Source: [Limnothrix rosea] IAM M-220
GTDB lineage: Bacteria > Cyanobacteriota > Cyanobacteriia > Cyanobacteriales > MRBY01
Reading direction: 5' to 3'
Assembly (NCBI RefSeq): GCF_001904615.1
Contig: NZ_MRBY01000022.1
Span: 1 to 58,746 of the forward strand
DNA length: 58,746 bases
A model generated the notes under the pieces. It was not told the DNA's origin. It saw nothing but the letters and a program-made list of their open reading frames with translations, and did no database searches. The number at the start of each line of letters is the position of its first letter. Within the stretch, counting starts at the first letter, position 1. Below are positions 35,533 to 44,802 of this stretch, in pieces. Both the position numbers and the translations under genes were made by a program.

Positions 35533-36999
35533 GTGATCTCAACTTCTAGCCTCCAGCCATCTGCAAATGTCCCAGGCTCTCAGCACCAAGAGTCACATTT
35601 AGCTGCGCAAAGCCAACAGACGCAAGGAGAAACTGTGCCTGCTGCCGACCCCATCCAAGACGATGTTGAGTTCCTTAAAGCCCAAATTGCGAAGCTCAGC
35701 CGTGAACAAACTAAAATCCAAGATCTTTTAAGTTCTTTGGGTTTTGCGCTGCGTAGTTTTAATAATTTAAATCAGTTTTTAGAGTTGACTCCCCTGATGT
35801 CCGCGCGGGTTTCTGATGCTGATGGTGGTGCGTTGCTCACCTTTACGCAGGAAGGTCGCATTTGCCTCGAAAAAATTTATTGTGCTCAAGGCGATCACTG
35901 CGGTGTCATTAAACAAACTTTTAATCAGTTAGAAAGTTTTGGAGCTGGTGGTTCTGCTCCTTTGGATTTAGATCGTATTGATGATTGGTTGCAATCGGAG
36001 CTAGAGGATATTGCGATTCTTCACAGTACGTCTATCCTTGTTAAAAATACCGAGCGCGGCCGACTTTATATTTTTAGTGTTGATGAGGCGTATGTTTGGG
36101 ATATTACCCGTCGTAAATTGGTGCAATTAGTCGCGGATCAAACGGCTGTGGCGATCGCCAATAATGATCTCACCAGTAAATTGCGCCAGAAAGAAAAGCA
36201 AGACCGCGAACTCGAAATTGCTTCGGAAATTCAAAATCATTTACTGCCCCGTGCCTGTCCACAAATTAATGGTTTGGCGATCGCCGCCGAATGTCGCAAT
36301 GCCTACCGAGTCGGCGGCGACTATTACGACTTTATTCCGTCAAACTATGACCGGGTACGCCATCAAGATGACCCAAAATTAGTACAGTGTGTGCCTTGGA
36401 GCATCGTCATTGGTGATGTAATGGGTAAAGGTGTGCCTGCGGGTTTAATTATGACCATGACCCGGGGGATGTTGCGGGCAGAAGTCCTAAACCGCCACTC
36501 GCCAGCTAGGGTTCTTACCCATTTAAATCGGGTCATGTATCCAGACCTTGATAATTCCCATCGCTTTGTGACGCTGTTTTATTCTGAGTATGATCCGTCG
36601 AGCCGCAAACTCTCTTTCTGTAATGCGGCTCACCATCCGCCGTTGTTATGGCGTGCCCAGTCGGACACCATCGAAAAGCTAGATACTTGGGGCATGTTGA
36701 TCGGTCTGGATATGGATTCTAAGTATGAAGAAAGCGAAGTGACTCTAGAGCTCGGCGATATCGTTCTTTATTACACCGATGGTTTTACTGACGCGGTGAA
36801 TGCCCATGGCGATCGCTTCGATGAAGAAAATCTTTACCAAAGTTTCCAAGATGCCTGCCGTACCCACACCACTCCAAACGAGATTGTTGCAGCCCTATTT
36901 AAGAAAGTAGGACAATTTACCTATCCTAAAATTCGTAATAGTGACGATATGACTTTGGTGGTTGTGCAGGTACAATCGGAAACTGTTAAGCCCTGTTAG
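35533..36999 (+). CDS. GAF-domain PP2C-type (SpoIIE/RsbU) phosphatase
   Basis: A 488-residue signalling phosphatase. A Gln-rich N-terminus (residues 1-40) and a short coiled coil precede a GAF-like domain (about 60-235, with MSARVSDADGGALLTF). The linker coiled coil EIASEIQNHLLPRACPQING leads into the SpoIIE phosphatase domain (about 255-485): RVGGDYYDF, GDVMGKGVPAGLIM, NAAHHPPLLW, and VLYYTDGFTDAVN carry the Mn/Mg-binding aspartates. It probably dephosphorylates an anti-sigma-antagonist-type Ser/Thr phosphoprotein. The start is GTG 35533. Confidence 0.88.
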   Translation: MISTSSLQPSANVPGSQHQESHLAAQSQQTQGETVPAADPIQDDVEFLKAQIAKLSREQTKIQDLLSSLGFALRSFNNLNQFLELTPLMSARVSDADGGALLTFTQEGRICLEKIYCAQGDHCGVIKQTFNQLESFGAGGSAPLDLDRIDDWLQSELEDIAILHSTSILVKNTERGRLYIFSVDEAYVWDITRRKLVQLVADQTAVAIANNDLTSKLRQKEKQDRELEIASEIQNHLLPRACPQINGLAIAAECRNAYRVGGDYYDFIPSNYDRVRHQDDPKLVQCVPWSIVIGDVMGKGVPAGLIMTMTRGMLRAEVLNRHSPARVLTHLNRVMYPDLDNSHRFVTLFYSEYDPSSRKLSFCNAAHHPPLLWRAQSDTIEKLDTWGMLIGLDMDSKYEESEVTLELGDIVLYYTDGFTDAVNAHGDRFDEENLYQSFQDACRTHTTPNEIVAALFKKVGQFTYPKIRNSDDMTLVVVQVQSETVKPC

Positions 37000-37025
37000 T
37001 CATCACTTACTTCCCCCCCCATCCC

Positions 37026-37262
37026 ATGTCTTTTCAAAAGCCTCTAACTTCCGTTCCCGCAGCTCAGCAAGCTGGGTTGCTCGAAACTTTACCTCAGCCA
37101 GAATTAGTGATTGGCCAACAGCTCAGCGGCTATGTGGAAGATCCAGATGTTCTCGGGCAGATCCAAACTGGTCTGACTAATTTTGTTGAATCTGGTCAGC
37201 TTTGGGCGATGATCGGCGGTTTTATTTTGGGTTATATGTTTGCGGGTCTGCGCCGCGGTTAA
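37026..37262 (+). CDS. Small membrane protein, conserved in cyanobacteria
   Basis: A 78-residue protein with one C-terminal hydrophobic helix (LWAMIGGFILGYMFAGLRRG) capped by a basic end, so the N-terminus is probably lumenal, periplasmic or peripheral. It lies 26 bases after the phosphatase stop on the same strand. No function is known to me. Confidence 0.6.
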   Translation: MSFQKPLTSVPAAQQAGLLETLPQPELVIGQQLSGYVEDPDVLGQIQTGLTNFVESGQLWAMIGGFILGYMFAGLRRG

Positions 37263-37338
37263 ACACTCTGTATCACCGTAAAATTACGGTATGCTTAGGA
37301 CATTGTCGCTTTGCTAGTGATCATCACCTTGATTCATT

Positions 37339-38211
37339 GTGTCGTTTCGGATTCCTGTGCCTAGATTTTTTCGCGATCGCCAACGAAGACCTTGGATTTC
37401 TCCGTCAATTCTGAAACAGGATTGGGTGGATGTGCCCAATATTGTCGCGTTAAGTCGTTCGGTCAATTGGCAACAGTTCCTTGCCCTAAGTAGTGTTAGT
37501 GCTGTTTCTGTGAATTTATGGGCATGGCAGTGGGAATTGGTGGCGGCAACGGGTATTGGGGCGGCAATGATGGCAGCGATTTATACGGCCTATGACCTGC
37601 CTTGGCCAAAGTATATTGACATTTTTGAGCGACTATGGCGCAGTGATTATCAGCGCTTACTTGTTTCTGTGGCGGCTGGTTCTCTTGGTGTTTTTACAAG
37701 TTTTGGGGCGATCGCCCTGTGGGAGTCGGTAGATAACCATTGGTTGGTGCTCGTCTTGGGCGGTCAAACGCTAATGATTGCGGCTCTGCTCTTACTGACG
37801 ATGAAACAATCATGGGGAAAAGACAAGCAGGATAAGCAATTTGAAACAGCCCTCGGTGATCTATGCCATGACAGTCGGGTGAAGCGTTTAGCCACCATTC
37901 GTTTTTTTCGGCAGCGACTCCTTGATCAAGGTTTAACGGCTGAGCAGCAACAGGTTCTCTATACGTTTTTGCACTTAGCTTGGCGTGAAGAAACGGACGC
38001 AGTGTTACGGGAAGCATTACTTTCTACTTTGAGTTTGGCTCAAAAATTTGAACAGGGTATCAATCCACCTACGCCTTTAGCTTCACCGAGGGTAAATAAT
38101 GAACCGCTACGGCTACAAAAGTTTTCATCCATTGAGCGGCCATTGTGGCGATCGCCCCAGTCCCAGCGGCCAGTGAAAATGACCCGAACATTTCAAGATG
38201 AAGGCATTTAG
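37339..38211 (+). CDS. Membrane protein with a helical (armadillo-like) C-terminal domain
   Basis: A 290-residue protein. The N-terminus is basic, then hydrophobic segments at about residues 50-80 (FLALSSVSAVSVNLWAWQWE, VAATGIGAAMMAAIYTAY) and 108-155 (LLVSVAAGSLGVFTSFGAIA, WLVLVLGGQTLMIAALLLL) form two to four membrane helices. The segment after about residue 165 (LGDLCHDSRVKRLATIRFFR) is helical and HEAT/ARM-like. The start is GTG 37339. It is followed 32 bases later by the LpxB-like gene on the same strand. I know it only as a conserved cyanobacterial family. Confidence 0.7.
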   Translation: MSFRIPVPRFFRDRQRRPWISPSILKQDWVDVPNIVALSRSVNWQQFLALSSVSAVSVNLWAWQWELVAATGIGAAMMAAIYTAYDLPWPKYIDIFERLWRSDYQRLLVSVAAGSLGVFTSFGAIALWESVDNHWLVLVLGGQTLMIAALLLLTMKQSWGKDKQDKQFETALGDLCHDSRVKRLATIRFFRQRLLDQGLTAEQQQVLYTFLHLAWREETDAVLREALLSTLSLAQKFEQGINPPTPLASPRVNNEPLRLQKFSSIERPLWRSPQSQRPVKMTRTFQDEGI

Positions 38212-38243
38212 TGGGGCTGTCGTCCCCTCGCCCGGAAGAATCT

Positions 38244-39521
38244 ATGGCATCGAAACCTTTTGACCTGATCATTCTTAGTAATGGACCGGGGGAGATCACC
38301 ACTTGGGTAAAACCCGTTGTGCGAGCTGTGAGGGAAAGATTTGGGACATTAGTGCGTATTTCTGTGGTGCTGTCTCCCTGTAGCCACAGCACAGGCCGGG
38401 AGGCGGCGATCGCCCAGAGCTATCCAGAAGTGGATCGGGTACAACGTGCAGAATATTTTTTTCCTTTTTTGCTTTTCGGTAAAACCGAAAGACATTGGGG
38501 CTGGTTTAAACAGGGCATTGTGGTGTTTCTCGGTGGCGATCAATTTTTTCCCCTCATTATTGGTAAGCGCCTCGGTTTTAAAACGCTAATTTACGCTGAA
38601 TGGGAAGCCCGCTGGTGGCGATATATTGATGCCTTTGGGGTGATGAGCCATAAAGTTTTGGCAAAAGTCCCGCCCCGTTACCAGCACAAATTTACGGTTG
38701 TCGGCGATTTAATGCGTGATATTACCGCAGATGCATCCAAATCGGACAATGTCCAAGAGGTGATTATTGGTTTATTGCCCGGTTCTAAGGCGATGAAATT
38801 AACCCAAGGCCTACCGCTAACCTTGGCGATCGCCGAACAACTCCATTTCCAAAAACCCACCATAAAATTTGTCTTACCCGTCGCTCCGACCCTCACCCTA
38901 CAAGACCTCGCTAAATTTGCAGACCCAATACAAAACCCTGTTGTGGCATTGGTCAATGGTCAAACCGCCCAACTAAAACAAATCGGAGAAACACCTTTCC
39001 TAGAGACCCCCACTGGCTTGCAAATTGAACTGATCTGCGCATTTCCAGCCCATGGAGTTTTGCAGCAATGCAGCCTCTGTTTAACGACAATTGGTGCAAA
39101 TACTGCCGAGCTAGGGGCATTAGGTGTTCCCATGATTGTGCTACTACCCACCCAACAAATTGATGCCATGCAAGCTTGGGACGGTATTCCGGGCTTGATT
39201 GCGAAGATCCCGTTATGTGGTGCTTGGTTTATTCGCTGGTTTAACCGCCGTATGGCGCAATGGATCCAAAAACATCAGCATTATTTTGCTTGGCCAAATA
39301 TCTGGGCAAAAGGCCAAATTGTGCCTGAGCTGGTGGGGGATCTCACGGCAGAGCAAGTGGCGGATTTGGTGATGGATTTTTTAGAGCATCCGCAAAAACT
39401 ACAAACGATACGCGCCGATCTTCGAGAATGCCGAGGGGAAAGCGGTGCAGCGAAAAAGCTGACCCAAGTAATCGCAAAAACCCTCAGGACCCATGGGGAT
39501 CGCCGCAGACATGGCCATTGA
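38244..39521 (+). CDS. Lipid-A-disaccharide synthase-related (LpxB-like) protein
   Basis: A 425-residue GT-B protein of the cyanobacterial lipid-A-disaccharide synthase-related family, distinct from true LpxB. It opens FDLIILSNGPGEITTWVKPV, where true LpxB has AGEASGD. Later blocks are FLGGDQFFPLIIGKRLGFKT, YAEWEARWWRYIDAFGVM and EVIIGLLPGSKAMKLTQGLP, and the C-terminal LCLTTIGANTAELGALGVPM corresponds to the sugar-nucleotide site. ATG 38244 is preceded by GGAAG and fits the fold; an in-frame upstream start would overlap the previous stop. The acceptor is unknown. Confidence 0.82.
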   Translation: MASKPFDLIILSNGPGEITTWVKPVVRAVRERFGTLVRISVVLSPCSHSTGREAAIAQSYPEVDRVQRAEYFFPFLLFGKTERHWGWFKQGIVVFLGGDQFFPLIIGKRLGFKTLIYAEWEARWWRYIDAFGVMSHKVLAKVPPRYQHKFTVVGDLMRDITADASKSDNVQEVIIGLLPGSKAMKLTQGLPLTLAIAEQLHFQKPTIKFVLPVAPTLTLQDLAKFADPIQNPVVALVNGQTAQLKQIGETPFLETPTGLQIELICAFPAHGVLQQCSLCLTTIGANTAELGALGVPMIVLLPTQQIDAMQAWDGIPGLIAKIPLCGAWFIRWFNRRMAQWIQKHQHYFAWPNIWAKGQIVPELVGDLTAEQVADLVMDFLEHPQKLQTIRADLRECRGESGAAKKLTQVIAKTLRTHGDRRRHGH

Positions 39522-39626
39522 CTTACCCTGAATCCGGACACAATTTACCCAGATTGCGTTTATTTTTTTGACTTAATGGTCAAGCTAAATTTGGGATGAT
39601 GAGTCTACTCACATTTTGGAAAAACT

Positions 39627-40409
39627 ATGGCTGGTCGTAAACTCACATTTAAACGGGAAGTTGTTTTAGATAAAGCAATGGCTCTCTTTTGGGAGAAGGG
39701 TTACCCTGCGACGGGTTTGACCGAATTGCTAGAGTGTATGGGTATTAAGCGCCAAAGTCTTTACAACACATTTGGTAATAAGCATGGGCTTTTTCTGGAG
39801 GCGATCGCCCACTATAGCTCAACGATTGTCAAAAATTGAGAAGCTGAATTGTTAATGCCGGGTTCGGCGATCGCCAATATAGAAGCCTTTTTTGAGCGCA
39901 TCATAAAAAATGCCAGCATTCTAGGCTGTAGAGGCTGTTTCATCGTTAATACGATGGTGGAGCTTGCCCCCCACGATCCACAGGTTGCCACTGAAGTAGA
40001 ACAGCTTTGCCAACAGGTCGAACGTACCTTTACGTCAGTTATAGATAAGAATTTAGCTGATATTTCTTTAAAGAAAGGAAGACAAGGAGAGGTAGAGACA
40101 CGGAGAACCAACGAAAATTTGCGTTTTTTGACCCCTAGGATTGTTTGGATAAAACATCTCCCTATCTCTCGCTCTCTTATTCGCCGCGTCGTATTGCCGA
40201 GTATCCTTAAGCAAAACTCAGGTTACCTTTGAAACCGCCCTCAAACAGGCGATCGCCGAAGGTGACCTCCCAGAAGACTTCGCCACAAAAAAATTGCCCG
40301 CTACCTGTACCATATTGCCCTTGGCCTCAATGTCCGCACCAAAGGTATCCCTAACCCCAACGAGCTACGGGAAACCCTCGATCTTGCCCCCACAGTTTTA
40401 CATCCATAG
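39627..40409 (+). pseudogene. TetR/AcrR family regulator, inactivated three times
   Basis: Codons from ATG 39627 encode a TetR HTH (LDKAMALFWEKGYPATGLTE then GIKRQSLYNTFGNKHGLF). The reading continues in the same frame after an in-frame TGA at 39837-39839 into the ligand domain (GCRGCFIVNTMVELAPHDPQ). Mobile-element copy C then interrupts it at 40032-40223. Removing the element and one TACCTTT copy restores QQVERTFETALKQAIAEGDL. A run of seven A at about 40288-40294 is one short, and shifting frame there restores ARYLYHIALGLNVRTKG to a TAG at 40407-40409. Nonsense codon, insertion and frameshift together mean it is dead. A target gene is not evident. Confidence 0.88.
40032..40223 (-). mobile_element. 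MITE-like element, copy C (192 bp)
   Basis: Same family as 7349-7543, in reverse orientation: left end ACGTCAGTTATAGATAAGAA, right end AAGCAAAACTCAGGT. It is flanked by a perfect 7-base direct repeat TACCTTT (40025-40031 and 40224-40230). It is more diverged internally than copies A and D. Its insertion in the tetR gene provides an independent test of the boundaries, because excision restores the codons. Confidence 0.87.
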
Positions 40410-40530
40410 AGCTATAGTCAAAACTATCAAAATCCAGACATTTAATAGGCTTCAAAGCCTTGTGGTGTAAGAATTTAACCCGTTAAAACCCTACCAATCT
40501 TACCCGCTACGACTATAACTTTCATCCCAC

Positions 40531-40559
40531 AAAAAAACTCCCCACCAAAAGATGGAGAG
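40531..40559 (-). terminator. Rho-independent terminator of the BI-1 gene
   Basis: On the minus strand CTCTCCATC-TTTT-GGTGGGGAG forms a 9-bp stem with two G-T pairs and is followed by seven T. It lies about 70 bases past the stop of the Bax-inhibitor-like gene. Confidence 0.8.
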
Positions 40560-40625
40560 CGAACAAGTGACTAACTAAAAATCTTTAACATTGCCACCAA
40601 ATTTAAACAATTCGTTTGTTCATGA

Positions 40626-41354
40626 TTAGTCGCGACTGTTAATCGCAATCAAGAGACGAAGAATAAACACAAACAAGTTGATGTAGGTGAGATACATCGA
40701 CAGAGCCGCCGAGAGATATTGCTCATCACGGTAGGTGCGAGGCAATACATAGAAATCAACAACAGCACAGCCAGCAAATAGCAATGTACCAAGACCAGAA
40801 ATACCCACTTCTAGCCAGCTAGGGGTATAGACACCAAAGAAGCTAAAACCGAGTTGCGCCACGAGGACAACCAGCAAAGCTGTAATACCGAGACGCACTG
40901 TTTGAGCCAGAGCTAAGCCATCTTCGTCAGACAGATTTGAACCAATGTTACGGGCAACAATGAAGGTTACGCCGCAACCTAACGCCGCAATACCGACACC
41001 TTGAATACCCACACCAGCAGTACCAAGGGCGAGGGCAACTAAACCTGTGAGAGTATAGCCAGAAAGTAAACTGTAGACGGCTAAAAGAGGCAGTGCTGTG
41101 GTGTTATTGCCTTTCTCTGCAACACCGCGAGCGACGAAGAAAAGTACGAGCTCAGCAATGAGGGCAACCCAGAAAGTCGGCATAAAGATGCCGGGATTAG
41201 TCTGGATAACGCCAAGGCCACCATAGGTTCCCAGAGCTGTTAGAACTAAACCACCACCAAGATAGGGAAGCGCGTTTTTAATAACGTCAGAGCCAACGAG
41301 GTCTTGTCCCTTGGCCTGCCGTATGGCATCGCGGAAATTACTTGTGTTACTCAT
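40626..41354 (-). CDS. Bax inhibitor-1 (BI-1/YccA) family membrane protein
   Basis: A 242-residue protein with seven predicted helices, typical of BI-1. It has a hydrophilic start (MSNTSNFRDAIRQAKGQDLV), then GGLVLTALGTYGGLGV, FWVALIAELVLFFVARG, LLAVYSLLSGYTLTGLVALA, GIAALGCGVTFIVA, ITALLVVLVAQLGFSFFG, ISGLGTLLFAGCAVVDFYVL and a last helix YLTYINLFVFILRLLIAI. BI-1 proteins are proton- or calcium-leak channels or regulators of membrane proteases; the bacterial role is unclear. A strong terminator follows. Confidence 0.88.
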   Translation of the reverse strand: MSNTSNFRDAIRQAKGQDLVGSDVIKNALPYLGGGLVLTALGTYGGLGVIQTNPGIFMPTFWVALIAELVLFFVARGVAEKGNNTTALPLLAVYSLLSGYTLTGLVALALGTAGVGIQGVGIAALGCGVTFIVARNIGSNLSDEDGLALAQTVRLGITALLVVLVAQLGFSFFGVYTPSWLEVGISGLGTLLFAGCAVVDFYVLPRTYRDEQYLSAALSMYLTYINLFVFILRLLIAINSRD

Positions 41355-41498
41355 AAAGACTTGTTTTTATCCAGAAATTATTGGCTTAGTTATATTCTGG
41401 CAAAATTTGGGGGCGATCGCAGTACGGATTTCTTTACTGTTGGTAGAGCTTGTGGCGATAATGGGAGGTGGTAAACGTTGTCAATAAACGAGATCACC

Positions 41499-42470
41499 AT
41501 GCCGAAAACGGAGCGTCGTACATTTTTATTGGACTTTGAGAAGCCACTGTCTGAGCTAGAATCACGAATCGATCAAATTCGAGAGCTGGCAGAAGAAAAT
41601 AATGTCGATGTCTCGGAGCAGATCAAGCAGCTTGAAGAGCGTGCCGATCAGCTCAGAAACGAAATTTTTAGTGCCCTCACCCCCGCCCAAAGATTACAGC
41701 TGGCTCGCCATCCCCGTCGCCCTAGTACCCTCGACTATGTGCAAATGATGACGGATGAATGGTTTGAGCTCCATGGCGATCGCGGTGGGTCTGATGATCC
41801 GGCGCTCATTGGCGGTATTGCCCGCTTTGATGGACAGCCGGTGATGATGCTTGGTCACCAAAAGGGTCGTGACACAAAGGATAATGTTGCCCGCAACTTT
41901 GGGATGCCTGCTCCCGGTGGCTATCGCAAGGCAATGCGCCTGATGGATCACGCGAATCGCTTTGGGATGCCCATTTTGACGTTTATTGATACTCCCGGTG
42001 CTTGGGCTGGTCTTGAAGCGGAAAAACTTGGTCAGGGGGAGGCGATCGCCTACAACTTACGGGAAATGTTTAGTCTTGATGTACCGATTATCTGCACTGT
42101 CATTGGTGAAGGGGGTTCCGGCGGTGCGCTTGGTATCGGTGTCGGCGATCGCGTTTTAATGCTCCAACACAGCGTCTACACTGTCGCAACCCCTGAAGCT
42201 TGCGCTGCGATTTTATGGAAAGATGCAGGAAAATCGGAGCAAGCAGCTGCAGCCCTTAAAATTACGGCAGAAGACTTAAAAAAACTAAGTATTATTGACG
42301 AAATTGTGACCGAGCCGCCCTCTTGTGCCCATTCTGATCCAATCAATGCAGCACGCTTACTAAAACAAACCATTCAGTCTAATTTACAGACTTTGATGCA
42401 GATGACTCCCGACCAACGTAAGGATTTGCGTTACCAGCGTTTCCGTAAAATCGGCGTGTTTTTAGAATGA
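41499..42470 (+). CDS. accA: Acetyl-CoA carboxylase carboxyltransferase subunit alpha
   Basis: A 323-residue subunit that pairs with AccD to transfer carboxylate from biotin to acetyl-CoA, the first step of fatty-acid synthesis. It opens [17 protein letters not shown], so ATG 41499 is preferred over TTG 41478. A coiled N-terminus ([20 protein letters not shown]) precedes the crotonase-like core with [40 protein letters not shown] and [20 protein letters not shown]. The oxyanion-hole glycines are present. Full length. Confidence 0.96.
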   Translation: MPKTERRTFLLDFEKPLSELESRIDQIRELAEENNVDVSEQIKQLEERADQLRNEIFSALTPAQRLQLARHPRRPSTLDYVQMMTDEWFELHGDRGGSDDPALIGGIARFDGQPVMMLGHQKGRDTKDNVARNFGMPAPGGYRKAMRLMDHANRFGMPILTFIDTPGAWAGLEAEKLGQGEAIAYNLREMFSLDVPIICTVIGEGGSGGALGIGVGDRVLMLQHSVYTVATPEACAAILWKDAGKSEQAAAALKITAEDLKKLSIIDEIVTEPPSCAHSDPINAARLLKQTIQSNLQTLMQMTPDQRKDLRYQRFRKIGVFLE

Positions 42471-42759
42471 CCTTAAACCTTCTATAATGATTAAGGTTTA
42501 GGATGCTATACTAGTTTGGTAACATTCTGTAATATTCTTCATGCTTTGCTAGGGCATTAACATCCAAAGTACTAAGGTGGTAAAGCGGTACAAGTAATCG
42601 AAGCTTGCTTTAACCAATCATTTACAAAATTTGTCCAAATTTAGTCCCCCTGACGGCAACCCCATGTGGGATTGCTCTTTTTGGTCGCGAATATTTTCTG
42701 GACGAACCCGAAATAGGCTGAAGAGATTTGGCGTCAATACAAAGTAATGTTTGATTCGT
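42471..42759. other. 289-base intergenic region with terminator-like hairpins
   Basis: CCTTAAACCTT (42470s) pairs with AAGGTTTAGG about 11 bases later. TATAAT occurs at 42483-42488 and TATACT at 42507-42512, and a terminator-like hairpin with a T run ends at 42682. No ORF is credible. It could hold a small RNA of about 165 bases between 42515 and 42682; I recognise no known family. Confidence 0.4.
42656..42682 (+). terminator. Terminator-like hairpin
   Basis: GCAACCCC-ATGT-GGGATTGC pairs with one C-A mismatch (seven pairs) and is followed by TCTTTTT. It lies 186 bases after accA, so it either ends the accA transcript or a separate short RNA. Confidence 0.6.
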
Positions 42760-43488
42760 ATGAATTTTTCTGCTGATAAAAAGCGAGCCATTGTGACAGG
42801 AGCCAATAGTGGTATCGGTAAAGCTACGGCCCTAAGCTTGGCGCAAGCTGGCATTGATTTGGCTTTGGTGGGGCGTTCGATTGACTGCCTCGAAGAGGTT
42901 GCTATTGCCGCCCAAGGGCAGGGTGTCGATGTGGAGACCTATGCCTTTGACCTATTGCAGCTTGCTCAAATCAGGGAAAAATTTGAGGCGATCGCCGCTG
43001 AATTGGGTCAAGTTGATGTTTTAATCAACAATGCTGGTATGGGTTATACCCATAGTCTTGAGCAGACCAGTTTGGCAGATTGGCAACAGGTTATTGATCT
43101 CAATCTCACCAGTTCTTTTCAGGTCACTTTGGGTGTTCTACCTCGAATGCGTCAGCAGCAGCAAGGACAGATTATTAATGTTTCTTCCACTGCTGCGAAA
43201 ACAGTGTTTCCTGAGTGGGGAGCCTATTGCGTTAGTAAAGCTGCGCTGAATGCACTATCCCCGGCGATCGCCGCCGAAGAATGTGCCAATGGCATTCGAG
43301 TGACCACAGTCATGCCCGGAGCTGTGAATACCCCGATTTGGGATACAGAAACCGTCGATGCCGACTTTGATCGTGCCATGATGCTCACTCCGGAAAATGT
43401 TGCAGAGACGATCCTTCAAATTGTGCAGCTACCCGCTAGCGCAAACATTGAAGAAATTGTAGTCACACCTAGTGCAGGAGCGTTGTAA
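42760..43488 (+). CDS. Short-chain dehydrogenase/reductase
   Basis: A 242-residue classical SDR from ATG 42760 (TTG 42751 adds three residues). The cofactor loop is [15 protein letters not shown] (about residues 10-24). [11 protein letters not shown] is the NNAG motif, [21 protein letters not shown] contains the catalytic Ser, Tyr and Lys in order (YxxxK), and [11 protein letters not shown] follows. An acidic or polar residue after strand 2 is not clear, but VGRSID with Arg suggests NADPH preference. Substrate unknown. The folE ATG follows 64 bases later. Confidence 0.88.
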   Translation: MNFSADKKRAIVTGANSGIGKATALSLAQAGIDLALVGRSIDCLEEVAIAAQGQGVDVETYAFDLLQLAQIREKFEAIAAELGQVDVLINNAGMGYTHSLEQTSLADWQQVIDLNLTSSFQVTLGVLPRMRQQQQGQIINVSSTAAKTVFPEWGAYCVSKAALNALSPAIAAEECANGIRVTTVMPGAVNTPIWDTETVDADFDRAMMLTPENVAETILQIVQLPASANIEEIVVTPSAGAL

Positions 43489-43552
43489 CTTACGTTACGG
43501 CCGACTATCCATCTGCACGAATTTATCTTTATCTCTAGTAAAAAAACACATT

Positions 43553-44272
43553 ATGACGACATCTTCTATCAACGGTAACAACAGTAGTTCATCCTCCATC
43601 GCTACAGATGCTTTGGGTCGCGATTTGGCAGATATTGTCACTCGTCCAGACCGCAATAGCAATGATGGCAAAACGGCAAGTATTCGTCCTTCTAGTGACG
43701 AGAGCCAGAAAAAAATGATGGAAGCTGTCTATACAATGTTGGAATCTGTCGGCGAAGACCCTGAGCGTGAAGGTCTCCTGAAAACACCTAAGCGTGTTGC
43801 TAAGGCAATGGCGTTCTTGACCCAAGGCTATAACCAATCCCTTGAAGAGTTGGTTAATGGTGCGATCTTTGACGAAGGCCACAATGAGATGGTTTTAGTG
43901 CGCGACATTGATTTTTTCAGTCTCTGCGAACATCATATGTTGCCGTTTATGGGTCGTGCCCATGTCGCTTATATTCCTAACCAAAAAGTTGTGGGTCTCA
44001 GTAAGTTAGCTCGTATTGTTGAGATGTATTCTCGCCGTTTGCAGGTTCAGGAGCGTTTGACTCGTCAAATTGCTGAGGCTGTAGAGGAGATTCTCGAACC
44101 CCGAGGTGTTGCTGTTGTTATGGAAGGGATGCATATGTGTATGTCTATGCGTGGTGTGCAGAAGCCCGGTTCTTGGACTGTAACGAGTGCCATGATTGGC
44201 TCTTTTCAGGATGAACAAAAGACCCGTGAGGAATTTCTTAATTTGATTCGTCACCAACCGAGTTTTATGTAA
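43553..44272 (+). CDS. folE: GTP cyclohydrolase I
   Basis: A 239-residue enzyme that converts GTP to dihydroneopterin triphosphate, first step of folate/pterin synthesis. The Ser/Asn-rich N-terminal ~45 residues are variable. The conserved core has [20 protein letters not shown], the zinc motif [20 protein letters not shown] (Cys and two His), [20 protein letters not shown], and [23 protein letters not shown] 43553 starts the polar leader; a longer frame from 43472 overlaps the SDR gene and lacks support. A terminator follows the stop. Confidence 0.96.
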   Translation: MTTSSINGNNSSSSSIATDALGRDLADIVTRPDRNSNDGKTASIRPSSDESQKKMMEAVYTMLESVGEDPEREGLLKTPKRVAKAMAFLTQGYNQSLEELVNGAIFDEGHNEMVLVRDIDFFSLCEHHMLPFMGRAHVAYIPNQKVVGLSKLARIVEMYSRRLQVQERLTRQIAEAVEEILEPRGVAVVMEGMHMCMSMRGVQKPGSWTVTSAMIGSFQDEQKTREEFLNLIRHQPSFM

Positions 44273-44337
44273 GGTCTGATGGCTAAAAATTTGGATTTTT
44301 AGAGCGTTTTTTCAGGGAATTCTTTAATAATTTTTGA

Positions 44338-44362
44338 GGCAGCTTTGTGGCTGTCTTTTTTT
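44338..44362 (+). terminator. Rho-independent terminator of folE
   Basis: GGCAGC pairs with GCTGTC across a TTTGTG loop and is followed by seven T. It lies about 65 bases after the folE stop. Confidence 0.75.
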
Positions 44363-44725
44363 ATTGCTGATTTTGTCCCCACGAATTATGTTGGGCTTTA
44401 GGGTGAGGAGTTTAGTTCGGGTCTTCAAAAAAAAGTGTAGGCGATCGCCTGATGTTCAGGGCAAGCCTGATCCATAACTCAACGTGAGTTAAATCCACAA
44501 TCTTTTTATAGCAAGCTTTCTAGCCATTTAGTCTTTTTTTGTGATCTGGTAGGAATTCTCAATAACTTTAGCTTATCGCTAATAAAATCGCTGGAAGCCT
44601 ATAGCTTCGTTTTCGTTATTTTTTGACCGTGTGGATTAGTGGAATGTCGGTTTGAACCCTAAGGTCTTTGGATTTATCTTGGGATTCTTGGCTGTAGTTT
44701 CTGTTTCGTGATGGGGAGCGGTCAC

Positions 44726-44758
44726 AAAAAAATCCCTTGCGGCGATCGCCAACAGGGG
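44726..44758 (-). terminator. Terminator of psb32 with a HIP1 palindrome at its apex
   Basis: On the minus strand the arms TCCC/GGGA and TTG/CAA enclose GGCGATCGCC, whose own palindrome extends the stem; seven T follow. It lies 45 bases past the psb32 stop. Confidence 0.65.
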
Positions 44759-44802
44759 AAAATGGAGTTACAAATTTATTAAAGTGATGTATTTCTGGAT
44801 GT

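Larger units (their letters stand above)
44273..44802. other. 530-base intergenic region
   Basis: It holds the folE terminator (44338-44362), the psb32 terminator (44726-44758) and a possible mobile-element scar at 44472-44490 (CCATAACTCAACGTGAGTT). The remainder is AT-rich with no coding signal. Confidence 0.6.

Noticed and set aside
42471-42759. tRNA or SRP RNA gene
   Set aside because: No GTTCRANYC T-loop or acceptor pairing and no SRP-like conserved loop found by eye. I saw no tRNA anywhere in the window.
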